From Planctomycetales bacterium 10988 (lineage in GTDB: Bacteria > Planctomycetota > Planctomycetia > Pirellulales > Pb10988): DNA of 64,000 nt. The position numbers and the translations under genes were made by a program. The notes below the pieces were generated by a model, which searched no databases, was not told the DNA's origin, and saw only the letters and a program-made list of their open reading frames with translations. The stretch covers positions 310,001-374,000 of the forward strand of contig CP043547.1 of the NCBI GenBank assembly GCA_009664345.1, in the 5' to 3' direction. Shown piece after piece: positions 57,701 through 64,000 of this stretch. Each line of letters starts with the position of its first letter. The first letter of the stretch is position 1.

Positions 57701-60700
57701 TTCCACCAAGGATTCCAACGATCTTGTCACGGTCTTCCAGTATGATGCATTTAAACAAGTCACTTCCATTACCTATGCCTTCGGTACAACCGTCGCCGCG
57801 ACGGAAACGTTCACCTGGGACAACCTCGGAAATCTGCTCACGCATACCAATGAATTGGGGCACGTCACTACGTATGAATACGACAACCTTAGCCGCTTAA
57901 CGAAAATCATCCTGCCCGATCCCGACGGGGCAGGAGGAGAAGACGCTCCCACCTACGAAATGGCCTATGATCTTCGAAATCGCATGATTTCGATGACGGA
58001 CGCCTTGTCACGAGAAACGCAATACAGCTATCAAGATTTCGGGCGCACGCTTGTTACCACACGGCCCGACAGCACGACGGTCACTGAAGAATATGACGTC
58101 GTTGGGAATCTTGTCTCCTTCACGGATGCTCTAGGCCGCTTGACGGACTTCGCTTACGACAACCTCAATCGGGTTACGACGATCACCGTTCCCAACCCGA
58201 ATAGTATTGGGCAGACAATCGATGGCGTGAGTTATACCTATGACGCTTTGGGGAACGTCCTCACCGAAACGGATGCGAAAGGCCGGGTGACCCGATATGT
58301 CTACGATAATATGCTGCGGGTCATTCAGGTGATCTTGCCCGATCCCGACGGTGTAGGGGGAGAAGATGCTCCCACCATCAGCTATGAGTATGATGAGGCG
58401 GGTCAGTTGATTTCGGTTACCGATGAGTTAGATCGCATCACCCGTTATGAATATGACACGAACCTTGGTTGGCTCACGAAAATCGTTCTTCCCGACCCTG
58501 ATGGGAACGGCTCTCCAACCCTGGAATATGAATATGATGGGTATGGGAATCTCATCAGCGAGACCGATGCCCTCGGAAACGAAACGACCTATGTCTATGA
58601 TGAGCGTCATCGCCTGACGCAAATTACCGAAGCCGACCCTGACGGGGGAGGGACTTTGACTTCTCCCATCACTACTTTCACCTACGATGCAGCCAGTCAA
58701 CTCACCAGCATCACCGACGCTGAAGGGAGAGTGACTTCCTACACCTATGACAATCTCGGGCGGCTCATCACCCTTACCGAAGCCGATCCCGATGATGGCG
58801 GCCCCCTCACCGCTCCCCAAACGCATTACACCTACGATGCGGTGGGCAATTTGTTGAGCGTGACGGACCCGCTGGGAAATGTCACGTCCTACGAATACGA
58901 TTTGATGGACCGATTGAAGAAGGTCACCCTTCCCGACCCCGATGGAGCGAGTCCTCAAGAGGCTTCTGTCTATCAGTACGTCTACGACAATGGGGGCCAA
59001 CTCATCAAGGTCATCGATCCGCTGGGATACGAGACCGAATATGAGTACGATTCCCACGGTCGAGTCACGGCGATGATCGATGCCTTGGACAACCGTACCA
59101 CCTACACTTACGACCTTGTTGGAAATCTGGAATCGGTCACCGATCCTCTCTTCAACACGACCACCTACGACTACGACGTCCTGAATCGACTCATCCAGAT
59201 GACCGATGCCTTGGGGAATGTCACGACTTATGATTATGACGTGGCCGGGCAACTCATCGCGATGACCGCGCCCGATCCCGACGGTGCCGGTCCTCTGACC
59301 GCTCCCCAAACGCAGTATGCTTATGATGGCCTTGGCCGATTGATCACGGAAACCAATCCGGCCAGCGGTACTACGCATTATGAGTACGATCTCAATAGCA
59401 ATCTCACCCAGGTGACGGACCCAGCCGGCAGTATCACCCAATATAGCTACGATGATTTGAATCGACTGACTCAGGTGACCGAGCCTGACCCTGATGGAAC
59501 CGGCCCCCTCACCTCTCCGGTCACGACCTACACCTACGATGCCGTGGGGCAGATGCTCACAACCACCGATCCCCTAGGACGAGTCGCCAGTTATAGCTAT
59601 GATCAACTTGGCCGCACGGTGAGCATGACCGACTTCACGGGCCAAACCACGACCTATGAGTACGACCTCAACGGCAACCTGACCAAGGTCATTGACGAGC
59701 TTTCTCAAGAAACGACCTACGACTATGACGCCCTTAACCGACTGATCAAAACGACCGATCCGCTCGGAGGGGAAACGGAATACGGATACGACAAGAACAG
59801 CAATCTCCTCTCCCTCACCGACCCGGAGGAGAACACGACCACCTGGGTGTATGATGCCCTCCATCGAGTCACGGAAGAGACCAACGAATTAAGTCATACC
59901 CGCTACTTCACCTACGACGCGATGAGCAATCTCACCGGCACTACCGATCGCAATGGCCGGGAGATCGAATATGTCTATGACGACCTGTACCGGCTGACGG
60001 GCGAACATTGGCTCGATAGCCAACAGACCGTGATCCGCTCCTTCACCTATGCTTACGACCACCTCGGACGGATGACCTCTGCCGGCGATCCAGAGTTGAC
60101 CTATAGCTATGCTTACGACATCTTGGGGCGGGTCACCAGCGTGAGCAATGCCGGAACACTCGACCTCCCCGAGGTGGTTCTGACCCAAACCTTCGACGCC
60201 GTCGGCAATCGGACTTCCTTGAGTGCCACGGTCGATAGTACGCTCGACTTCCTCACCACTTACACCTACGATGACCTACATCGCCTGATCCAAGTCACTC
60301 AGCAAGGTCAAACCAGCGGCAATGCCGTTGCCGAAAAACGGGTGGATTTCGAATACAACACCCTCGGCCAATTCACGACCATTACCCGCTTCAGCGATCT
60401 GGCCGGCAACAATGAAGTCATCGAGAGTGTTTATACTTACGATAGCTTCGCCCGGCTGACCGACTTGAGCCATACCGATAGCTCGCCGGATACCGTCAAC
60501 GATCTGCGGCAATATACCTGGACTTACGATGCCCTCAATCGCATCACCCAGTTCACCAGCCCCGACGGCACCGTCGATTATACCTACGACGCCACCCATC
60601 AAGTCGTCGAAGCGAATTATGACCAAAACTCCGGCATCCTAGACGAAAACTACACCTACGACGAAGCCGGCAATCGTACGAACGTCGGTTACTCCACCGG

Positions 60701-62354
60701 CGATGGCAACCAACTCCTCTCCGATGGCGTTTATAATTACGAGTACGATAACGAAGGCAACCGCATTCGCCGCACTTCTACGGACCCGATGAATGAGGAT
60801 TACACCCAATACGAATGGGATCACCGCAACCGACTCATCGGCATCTTCGAATATGAAAAGGTAGGAGTCGAGTTCGTCATGGTTTCCTCGGTCGTGTACA
60901 CCTACGATGTCTTCGACCGCCGCATCGAAAAAGTGATCGACACCAACGCGGATGCCACTCCTGAGAAGATCGAACGCTACATCTACGACGGCGAGCACAT
61001 CGCCCTCGTCTTCGATGGCCTCGATAACAACGCGTTGACCAACCGCTACCTCCACGGTCCCGCCGTCGATCAAATCCTCGCCGACGAACAGCTCGTCAAC
61101 GGCCTCTTCGATCAAATCCTCTGGCCACTGACCGATCATCTCGGTAGCGTCCGAGACTTGGCTGATTCTTCGGGAGAAATCGTCAATCACATCGTTTACG
61201 ATTCCTTCGGCAACATCCTTTCGGAAACCGACCCGTCCGTCGAACACCTCTTCGCCTACACCGGCCGCGAACGCGACGCTGAAAGCGACCTCTACTATTA
61301 CCGGGCTCGCTACTACGACCCCGCGGTCGGTCGTTTCCTCTCCGAAGACCCCATCGGCTTGACCGCCGGCGACGTCAATATCTACCGCTACGTCGGAAAT
61401 ACCGTGACCATCCTCACCGACCCAAGTGGCTTGCAACCACCCGCTACAGCCCCTATCCAAACCCCGGTAAACCCTCACTTTCCTCATCCTCGACGACCGC
61501 TTCCGACACAGCCTCTACCAAGTCCTAAACCAGCACAAACGCCCCCATCCAATCGGCCTACCACTCCCGCAGGTGGTGGAACCGGCTTTCGCATAGGAGT
61601 TGGAATATCCAGTGCTACCAATATCTTTGGGGCAATTGAGATGAATAAGGACCAACGGAGCCAGAAAATAGCGAAGTACTTAAATAAGGCCATTGAAAAC
61701 AACGAAATTACCTACGAGGAAGCGCTGAAAATAAGAGACAAGCTTGACAAACTTCCACAGTCGGATGGAATGTACTGGTGGTATTGTATCCCAATCGAAA
61801 GAAAATTGGATCATTTGAAAAATTCTGGTCCGCTGGTAGAGAAACGTGTTAAGGAGGAAATCGCCGCCCTGAACCAAGCAAAAACTCAGCCAGCAACATC
61901 ACCAAATGCTCAGGGAAGCGGCTCTTCTACAGGGACCGATGAAAGTGACGACAGTGACGATGAAAATGTGACCGTTTATAATCTTTCGAATAATCCAGTA
62001 GATTTAAATCGCCCTAGAGGAGAAGGAACTCTAGGATTAGGCGGTACATATGTGACCGATTTAGATTTATCTGACAGTAGCCGAGTTCTAAGGTTTTATT
62101 ACAGGCACTGTAATGCGTTACTTAGTGATGAACCTGACTATGTGACGGAGATTGAAGTACCTAGAAGTGGCCTATTAGACGATCCTTCTGGGGATATCAG
62201 GGATCCTGAGGAATTAGGCTATCACACTTATTGGATAGCGCCCAACACTCCTGGAGCAAGTATCAATCGGGAATGGAGGGTTGAATACCAGGAGCTAAGG
62301 CCTGATGGTTCCGAACCGCCTCCAGTACTCCACCTATTACCACCGAGGGAATAA
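51780..62354 (+). CDS. Giant LEPR-XLL / FG-GAP / RHS (YD-repeat) polymorphic toxin
   Basis: This protein has 3,524 residues. A basic N-terminus carries the planctomycete LEPR-XLL export motif (LEPRQMLTT, about 36-44). Residues about 50-330 have VCBS-like repeats (GDWDGDGNKELGIFRDGNW and similar). Residues about 330-720 have FG-GAP repeats (GDVNRDGYADIIVGPGASGG). Ig/cadherin-like regions follow to about 1,300. A Cys-Asp cluster, ECDCDCGCDDP, starts at 1328. The RHS shell follows with many YD repeats (TYEYDNLSRLTKI-type), and then the RHS core: WPLTDHLGSVRDLAD, DSFGNILSETDP, YTGRERDAESDLYYYRARYYDPAVGRFLSEDPIG, ending at DPSGL (3214-3218). The last ~306 residues are the variable tip and are AT-rich: a Pro linker, a helical part, an acidic spacer, then about 128 residues of unknown toxin. 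TAATG joins it to the first candidate immunity gene. Confidence 0.9.
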   Translation: MAKQSKLNSWLKSVQKIKQARRRNHREDERLTIEQLEPRQMLTTAGLDQLGVYDVSTAQYLLDQDENQVGNGITDLVGQFGVSGDTLITGDWDGDGNKELGIFRDGNWLLDENGSRYWESGHLWEGTGTGDVDVFATFGQAGDVPVVGDWNNDGKDEIGVFRNGTFYLDYDGNHDSGNGLSTFQFGTTGDTPVVLDWDGDGSDEVGIFRVDANDLGEFHLLDMSIDIQNGGVVTLGSSVAFNFGQAGDVPIAGNWAGDSQSNVESIGVFRTLEDVENEEQAVIFSLLDSSELPSTTSSPLVDLNNQSTDILFQENLPLGQTLLPLIGQWADDFFTEASTPQVVVGSEAGAPNEFKVYDAQTGVQQSHYMAFDYDTNNPDALGSVSVQVALGDVNRDGVPDVIAGSGENSLGKASKIKVFDGSSVQQVLWEFTPYSTPSANFSGALSVASGDVNRDGYADIIVGPGASGGPRVSVYSGAPNGTGTPDLLYDFYAFNPIYTGGIQVATGDVDGDGHVDIIVASGPDLINDNNEVDNSQVRIFNGNPALASGYTPALMATLNPYDDFDTHDGGPGYYRIGINVSAADFDRDGKAEIVTSIGAKLTTSDRGPSPYNSVVTIWNYSLRTSSFASLGEFAPFDSFTEEIRVATVDAIDDSGTTDDDHQPEIFVTKVLEGSSSPTTLEIYEVDFLSSQIFNPQDNTDQNSENNHTLDGFVPFSLFAVSGMNVYGNFQTAVNEAPSVTYTPAAQAPREDLLDLLGTFLIEDPNSNDPGNEDAEFLVKLWVSSGALLLASTTGLTATGGQTLTEEHEAIWIQGTLDDLNAALTGIKYRSNPDFAGTDTIRILVEDLGLNLSGLPQQTLEAYEFQVTPINDAPSLVRGSLEVPRVGNIENHSIALTSLIEYGPGGGADEAGQQLSFQITAVPDSTYGTVTLGPSSSPVQVDDELSEEQFNSLRLQFAEGAEDATSEENTLEWEVSDNGPGDNEPQPQSEPVGGGSEEDENARVGKLIIKPVKPSEPLGDTPVIQQAVDDNGQSGLFIDIDGNYAVPDVDEEGNTLYSKPGYWNASGETIGISYENYQPVSDLPNPLYSYEYVTVSYNEDTEGNTSGGTFTAHFWVTDDDSDLNSLQMKLADPHADDSLLDPNNPDLGSKKVHASDIQRTINADQNRVEFAVTVAVPDRTEHGHGDVVRVVVSDAEGNKAFYEIYVVAIGDPHFGVKPAISYYEDPLDPVSGLWPDGEPEPEAPFQYRLASTQGVEIMGGDNGSVIIIDDSYYYEPKATKLDEIQEDYLWYREKYEFPENGVTTTLYSNWALIHILGKPSPIPFSFEIECDCDCGCDDPTSLSADPQDGEGEVKHDVNDVTTLENENGIGTNKIVSGDTHLPGGLDEAGDPLGGGGGGGTSLMAMSTLFSGLSAPLLDEYTTPHRIRVETWVAGGKRSEVFYDPEGLEIGDPIRFSQHLDLKDLPTGHYQWTMFVHFEFLHGEQVETFHGTTNVVNQTQGEFGPNWTLSQKEQLVIQGAGALWVTGNGSTLWFERGSEVTDGGNYLHTNYELKTGIHDPTPQQQNKTLGISLRKVVDNGQAFYLILDQSGTLRRFDSAGKLLKIEGIDGNEVVYEYDDMDGDGRFDELTKIVTNDGITSEFGYNQNGQVVTITNIEEGLGSEDPQVRVTELVYSQDGYLEQILGTQTSTNPAVRSLDTFTYTPEGYIETWTTQTIEGDANSLEETEFQYDHAGRIVAIVDPSCGCQVTTTYIDPAISRYVPDPEGIAGDGSSENPFLLEAFAGDYGVRTDALGRVYTTYYDIDGRFPESYEPDIADVISDHELYGRIVLTIDPDGYQTYSLYDQYNQLIKMVLPDPDGDGPLYDLVTEYEYDAQGNLTTLILPDKEIIEYEYTELNIAVDGFPNNTQELILPELVRDQLGRETYYQYDYNTGRLLSITSVVDTQYDGDNTYYYGPTTFYEYNADGTVSKIIQSEDSTKDSNDLVTVFQYDAFKQVTSITYAFGTTVAATETFTWDNLGNLLTHTNELGHVTTYEYDNLSRLTKIILPDPDGAGGEDAPTYEMAYDLRNRMISMTDALSRETQYSYQDFGRTLVTTRPDSTTVTEEYDVVGNLVSFTDALGRLTDFAYDNLNRVTTITVPNPNSIGQTIDGVSYTYDALGNVLTETDAKGRVTRYVYDNMLRVIQVILPDPDGVGGEDAPTISYEYDEAGQLISVTDELDRITRYEYDTNLGWLTKIVLPDPDGNGSPTLEYEYDGYGNLISETDALGNETTYVYDERHRLTQITEADPDGGGTLTSPITTFTYDAASQLTSITDAEGRVTSYTYDNLGRLITLTEADPDDGGPLTAPQTHYTYDAVGNLLSVTDPLGNVTSYEYDLMDRLKKVTLPDPDGASPQEASVYQYVYDNGGQLIKVIDPLGYETEYEYDSHGRVTAMIDALDNRTTYTYDLVGNLESVTDPLFNTTTYDYDVLNRLIQMTDALGNVTTYDYDVAGQLIAMTAPDPDGAGPLTAPQTQYAYDGLGRLITETNPASGTTHYEYDLNSNLTQVTDPAGSITQYSYDDLNRLTQVTEPDPDGTGPLTSPVTTYTYDAVGQMLTTTDPLGRVASYSYDQLGRTVSMTDFTGQTTTYEYDLNGNLTKVIDELSQETTYDYDALNRLIKTTDPLGGETEYGYDKNSNLLSLTDPEENTTTWVYDALHRVTEETNELSHTRYFTYDAMSNLTGTTDRNGREIEYVYDDLYRLTGEHWLDSQQTVIRSFTYAYDHLGRMTSAGDPELTYSYAYDILGRVTSVSNAGTLDLPEVVLTQTFDAVGNRTSLSATVDSTLDFLTTYTYDDLHRLIQVTQQGQTSGNAVAEKRVDFEYNTLGQFTTITRFSDLAGNNEVIESVYTYDSFARLTDLSHTDSSPDTVNDLRQYTWTYDALNRITQFTSPDGTVDYTYDATHQVVEANYDQNSGILDENYTYDEAGNRTNVGYSTGDGNQLLSDGVYNYEYDNEGNRIRRTSTDPMNEDYTQYEWDHRNRLIGIFEYEKVGVEFVMVSSVVYTYDVFDRRIEKVIDTNADATPEKIERYIYDGEHIALVFDGLDNNALTNRYLHGPAVDQILADEQLVNGLFDQILWPLTDHLGSVRDLADSSGEIVNHIVYDSFGNILSETDPSVEHLFAYTGRERDAESDLYYYRARYYDPAVGRFLSEDPIGLTAGDVNIYRYVGNTVTILTDPSGLQPPATAPIQTPVNPHFPHPRRPLPTQPLPSPKPAQTPPSNRPTTPAGGGTGFRIGVGISSATNIFGAIEMNKDQRSQKIAKYLNKAIENNEITYEEALKIRDKLDKLPQSDGMYWWYCIPIERKLDHLKNSGPLVEKRVKEEIAALNQAKTQPATSPNAQGSGSSTGTDESDDSDDENVTVYNLSNNPVDLNRPRGEGTLGLGGTYVTDLDLSDSSRVLRFYYRHCNALLSDEPDYVTEIEVPRSGLLDDPSGDIRDPEELGYHTYWIAPNTPGASINREWRVEYQELRPDGSEPPPVLHLLPPRE

Positions 62355-62848
62355 TGTCGTTGAATCGGGCAGTCGATATCTTCCAAGCAGTCAAAGCCAC
62401 ACGTGAAGAGTTCACAATATCCTCTCCGTTGTGGCCTAGCCCTCTTATCATGTATTGTGAGAAGGTTAAGAAGTGGTCAACATTAGATTTTTCTATTAAG
62501 ATCTTTTCAAAGCTAGCAGAAGAAAAAAATGATATCTATGTTTCAAAATGCTTAAATCAACTTAGATCGTTGCTGTTTTCTGATAATAATTCTATTACCT
62601 CAAAAGATTTCAATGAAATAGTAATGAGGGTATGGAATTCCTCCGAATCGGATTCGCACCTAAACAAAGGAGTGAGTAGATTATTTCTTGCCTTACGAGA
62701 GCTAAGGGCCAATCAATGGAAGAAATTTACGAGATTCGTATTAATGGGTTTATCTATTCTTCCCTTCAACGAAACTTACGACCAAGCCGATGATAAAGTA
62801 TTTAATTTAATTATAGAAAATTTTCTAGAAGAATATTCCCCTAAATAA
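62354..62848 (+). CDS. Candidate immunity protein 1 of the RHS toxin
   Basis: This 164-residue, soluble, mostly helical and acidic-to-neutral protein has its ATG overlapping the RHS stop by one base (TAATG), so it is made together with the toxin. That position is the norm for RHS immunity genes. It resembles the next gene product along its length: LWPSPLIMYCEKV against FWPMLLVAYCEQM, VWNSSESDSHLNKGVSRLFLAL against IWIDPRDRSNEARGISHLFYAI, and similar C-terminal helices. No known immunity family was recognised. AT-rich codon use matches the toxin tip and differs from the RHS core. Confidence 0.7.
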   Translation: MSLNRAVDIFQAVKATREEFTISSPLWPSPLIMYCEKVKKWSTLDFSIKIFSKLAEEKNDIYVSKCLNQLRSLLFSDNNSITSKDFNEIVMRVWNSSESDSHLNKGVSRLFLALRELRANQWKKFTRFVLMGLSILPFNETYDQADDKVFNLIIENFLEEYSPK

Positions 62849-62952
62849 TCCAGAAAGTCAGGGATACAAAGTTACAGGATTATTGAAAACACTGAAAAAG
62901 TGTACTAATCAAATATGTTTTCATTTACATTTCTTAACAAAATAAGCTGACA

Positions 62953-63429
62953 ATGAAAAACTGTCCCATAATAGAGTTACTTGAAAGTACCAAGTCAGGT
63001 TTTGAGCAAGGCGAAGTTTTTTGGCCTATGCTATTAGTTGCGTACTGTGAACAAATGGGAAACGGAGAAGCCTTGGTATTTGCTCTTAAAGTTTACGCTA
63101 TAGAATCAAGAAAACGCTTGAACACTTATGTTGCTAACCTCGTCGAGGAAATAAAAATAGATCTACCTATGTTAGAAGAATTAGATGCCGAGCAGATGCG
63201 TCTACGATCAAGAGAGATCTGGATTGATCCCAGAGATCGATCGAATGAGGCTCGTGGTATAAGTCATTTATTCTATGCGATTGCCTATTTATTAGATGAC
63301 AAAAAAAAGCATTACCAAAGAGCAATTGTTGGGGCTTTAGGTATCCTATCAGTTGATAATTTTAATACTCCCAATGAAGAAGGTTTCAAAACAGTGTATA
63401 ACATGTTTGTAAAGGAATATTTTCAATGA
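62953..63429 (+). CDS. Candidate immunity protein 2, paralogue of the preceding gene
   Basis: This 158-residue helical protein is related to the 62354 gene product by shared WP-x2-L-x2-YCE, x-W-(x)n-GISHLF/GVSRLF and C-terminal motifs, with low overall identity. It follows 104 bases later. Its stop overlaps the next gene as ATGA. A second copy may protect against a related toxin tip from a neighbour or from an earlier allele of this locus. The function is inferred from position. Confidence 0.68.
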   Translation: MKNCPIIELLESTKSGFEQGEVFWPMLLVAYCEQMGNGEALVFALKVYAIESRKRLNTYVANLVEEIKIDLPMLEELDAEQMRLRSREIWIDPRDRSNEARGISHLFYAIAYLLDDKKKHYQRAIVGALGILSVDNFNTPNEEGFKTVYNMFVKEYFQ

Positions 63430-63710
63430 ATGCGGCAAAAGACGATCGTTATCTTAAAGTACCGGACGATGTTGAACGAGACCCGAAGTCGTTGGAGCTA
63501 GTCTCCGTTTGGCTTAGGGAGGGTAAGGTTAAAATACTTACTCGTGACGGAACTCCTTTGGATTCGCACCTAGAAATTTGGGCTGATATCATCTCAGGAA
63601 TCATTGAAAACATTGCTGAACACGCTTGCAAAATCAATAATCTAGAGAAAGAAGAAGCAGCTAAGCTTATATTGAACAAAGTTCAACAAGACTTCAACTT
63701 CGATAGATAA
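63426..63710 (+). CDS. DUF5076-like small protein
   Basis: This 94-residue protein has a 4-base overlap with the preceding gene. The sequence YLKVPDDVERDPKSLELVSVWLREGKVKIL, then LEIWADIISGIIENIAEHACK, matches my recollection of DUF5076: a short N-terminal P-x2-V/A-x-DP-x-ALE-like helix, VW motif and a final helix. The match is by eye only. Position suggests a role as an immunity partner or regulator of the same toxin module. A terminator follows 47 bases later. Confidence 0.6.
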   Translation: MNAAKDDRYLKVPDDVERDPKSLELVSVWLREGKVKILTRDGTPLDSHLEIWADIISGIIENIAEHACKINNLEKEEAAKLILNKVQQDFNFDR

Positions 63711-63727
63711 TATTTATATTCTTCTTA

Positions 63728-63756
63728 GAAGCTCTGACAAAACTGATTGAAGTCTG
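63728..63756 (+). repeat. 29-bp perfect repeat, copy 2
   Basis: This is identical over 29 bases to 35962-35990 on the minus strand. It lies between the last gene of the toxin-immunity unit and its terminator. Left flanks are similar for a few bases (CTTAG with one base difference) and right flanks diverge. Confidence 0.85.
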
Positions 63757-63757
63757 T

Positions 63758-63785
63758 CAAAAACACTCCAACGCAAGTGTTTTTG
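63758..63785 (+). terminator. Terminator of the RHS toxin-immunity unit
   Basis: A perfect 10-bp stem CAAAAACACT/AGTGTTTTTG with an 8-base loop ends in T5. It lies 47 bases after the DUF5076-like gene. Confidence 0.75.
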
Positions 63786-63850
63786 TTATGAGACTGAAGG
63801 TTTTGTCCGAGCCACTTAGATACCACAACCAATAGAGTCTCTATAGGCAA

Positions 63851-64000
63851 GGGTACGCTGCAACCGTTTGGTCGGCATCTTCACCTATGCTTCCCTCGGC
63901 GGCACGCTGACCCACTCGGTCGTGTACACCTACGATGTCTTCGACCGACGTATCGAAAAAGCGATCGACTCCGATGGTAACAACGGACTGGACAAGATCG
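63851..64000 (+). pseudogene. Displaced RHS core fragment (runs off the window)
   Basis: The translated frame gives NRLVGIFTYASLGGTL and then SVVYTYDVFDRRIEKAIDSD. It is homologous to the RHS core of the giant gene near 60819-60980 (NRLIGIFEYEKVG, then SVVYTYDVFDRRIEKVIDTN). At DNA level it matches closely across CGGTCGTGTACACC and neighbours. It has no start or upstream RHS shell. It is GC-rich again after the AT-rich immunity genes. Such orphan core pieces normally carry an alternative toxin tip and immunity gene, which would lie beyond 64000. Confidence 0.85.

Noticed and set aside
58428-59441. 337-codon minus-strand frame inside the RHS gene
   Set aside because: Its repetitive sequence mirrors the YD repeats on the other strand; no start signal or domain.
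60639-61487. 282-codon minus-strand frame opposite the RHS core
   Set aside because: Valine/aspartate-rich mirror of the core repeats; a shadow.

Overview
The window looks like a chromosomal segment of a member of the Planctomycetota (a Pirellula/Planctomycetales-type lineage). The evidence is a set of gene families concentrated in that phylum: a PSCyt1-DUF1549-DUF1553 protein next to a DUF1501 protein, an ECF sigma factor coupled to a FecR/LamG protein, several DUF1080 and Tat-exported Gfo/Idh/MocA proteins, and a giant extracellular protein that starts with a LEPR-XLL motif.

Left part (1-37 kb) is mostly ordinary chromosome. It holds rsmD, a DUF1080 protein, a VOC protein, a ThiF/MoeB-like E1, a Gfo-DUF1080-zinc ribbon operon (6085 to 3789, minus), a NADAR protein, a four-gene operon sigma-FecR/LamG-PSD1-DUF1501 (13357 to 6865, minus), a putative glycoside hydrolase, a lipoprotein, tRNA-Lys, a second Tat oxidoreductase, apbE plus a PhoD-like phosphatase, two translationally coupled GTPases, a DUF11-repeat lipoprotein, a YyaL-type thioredoxin-domain protein, panB, a pterin dehydratase, a GT39 and a GT4-like glycosyltransferase, a PAP2 phosphatase and a small coiled-coil protein.

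Middle part (37-50 kb) is accessory DNA. An IS110 element has a structured leader (a bridge-RNA candidate) and a frameshifted transposase. Next, tRNA-Arg(ACG) faces a tyrosine recombinase and a small excisionase-like protein, which is the usual arrangement of an island integrated at a tRNA. The cargo is a tightly coupled pair, an SF2-helicase-like protein and a reverse transcriptase, whose catalytic motifs are both degenerate (no GKT; YVDN instead of YxDD). They are followed by a hairpin-rich noncoding stretch, and a winged-helix gene diverges from them across a 29-bp dyad. This is the best candidate for an undescribed system. Degenerate DNA and a complete IS4-type element with inverted ends follow.

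Right part (49.6-64 kb) is a polymorphic-toxin locus. A membrane/DUF1579-like protein precedes a 3,524-residue LEPR-XLL/FG-GAP/RHS protein with an AT-rich variable C-terminal tip. Two tandem paralogous small proteins (candidate immunity proteins), a DUF5076-like gene and a terminator follow. A displaced fragment of RHS core, running off the window edge, comes last. This is the layout expected of an RHS locus that swaps its toxin tip by recombination.
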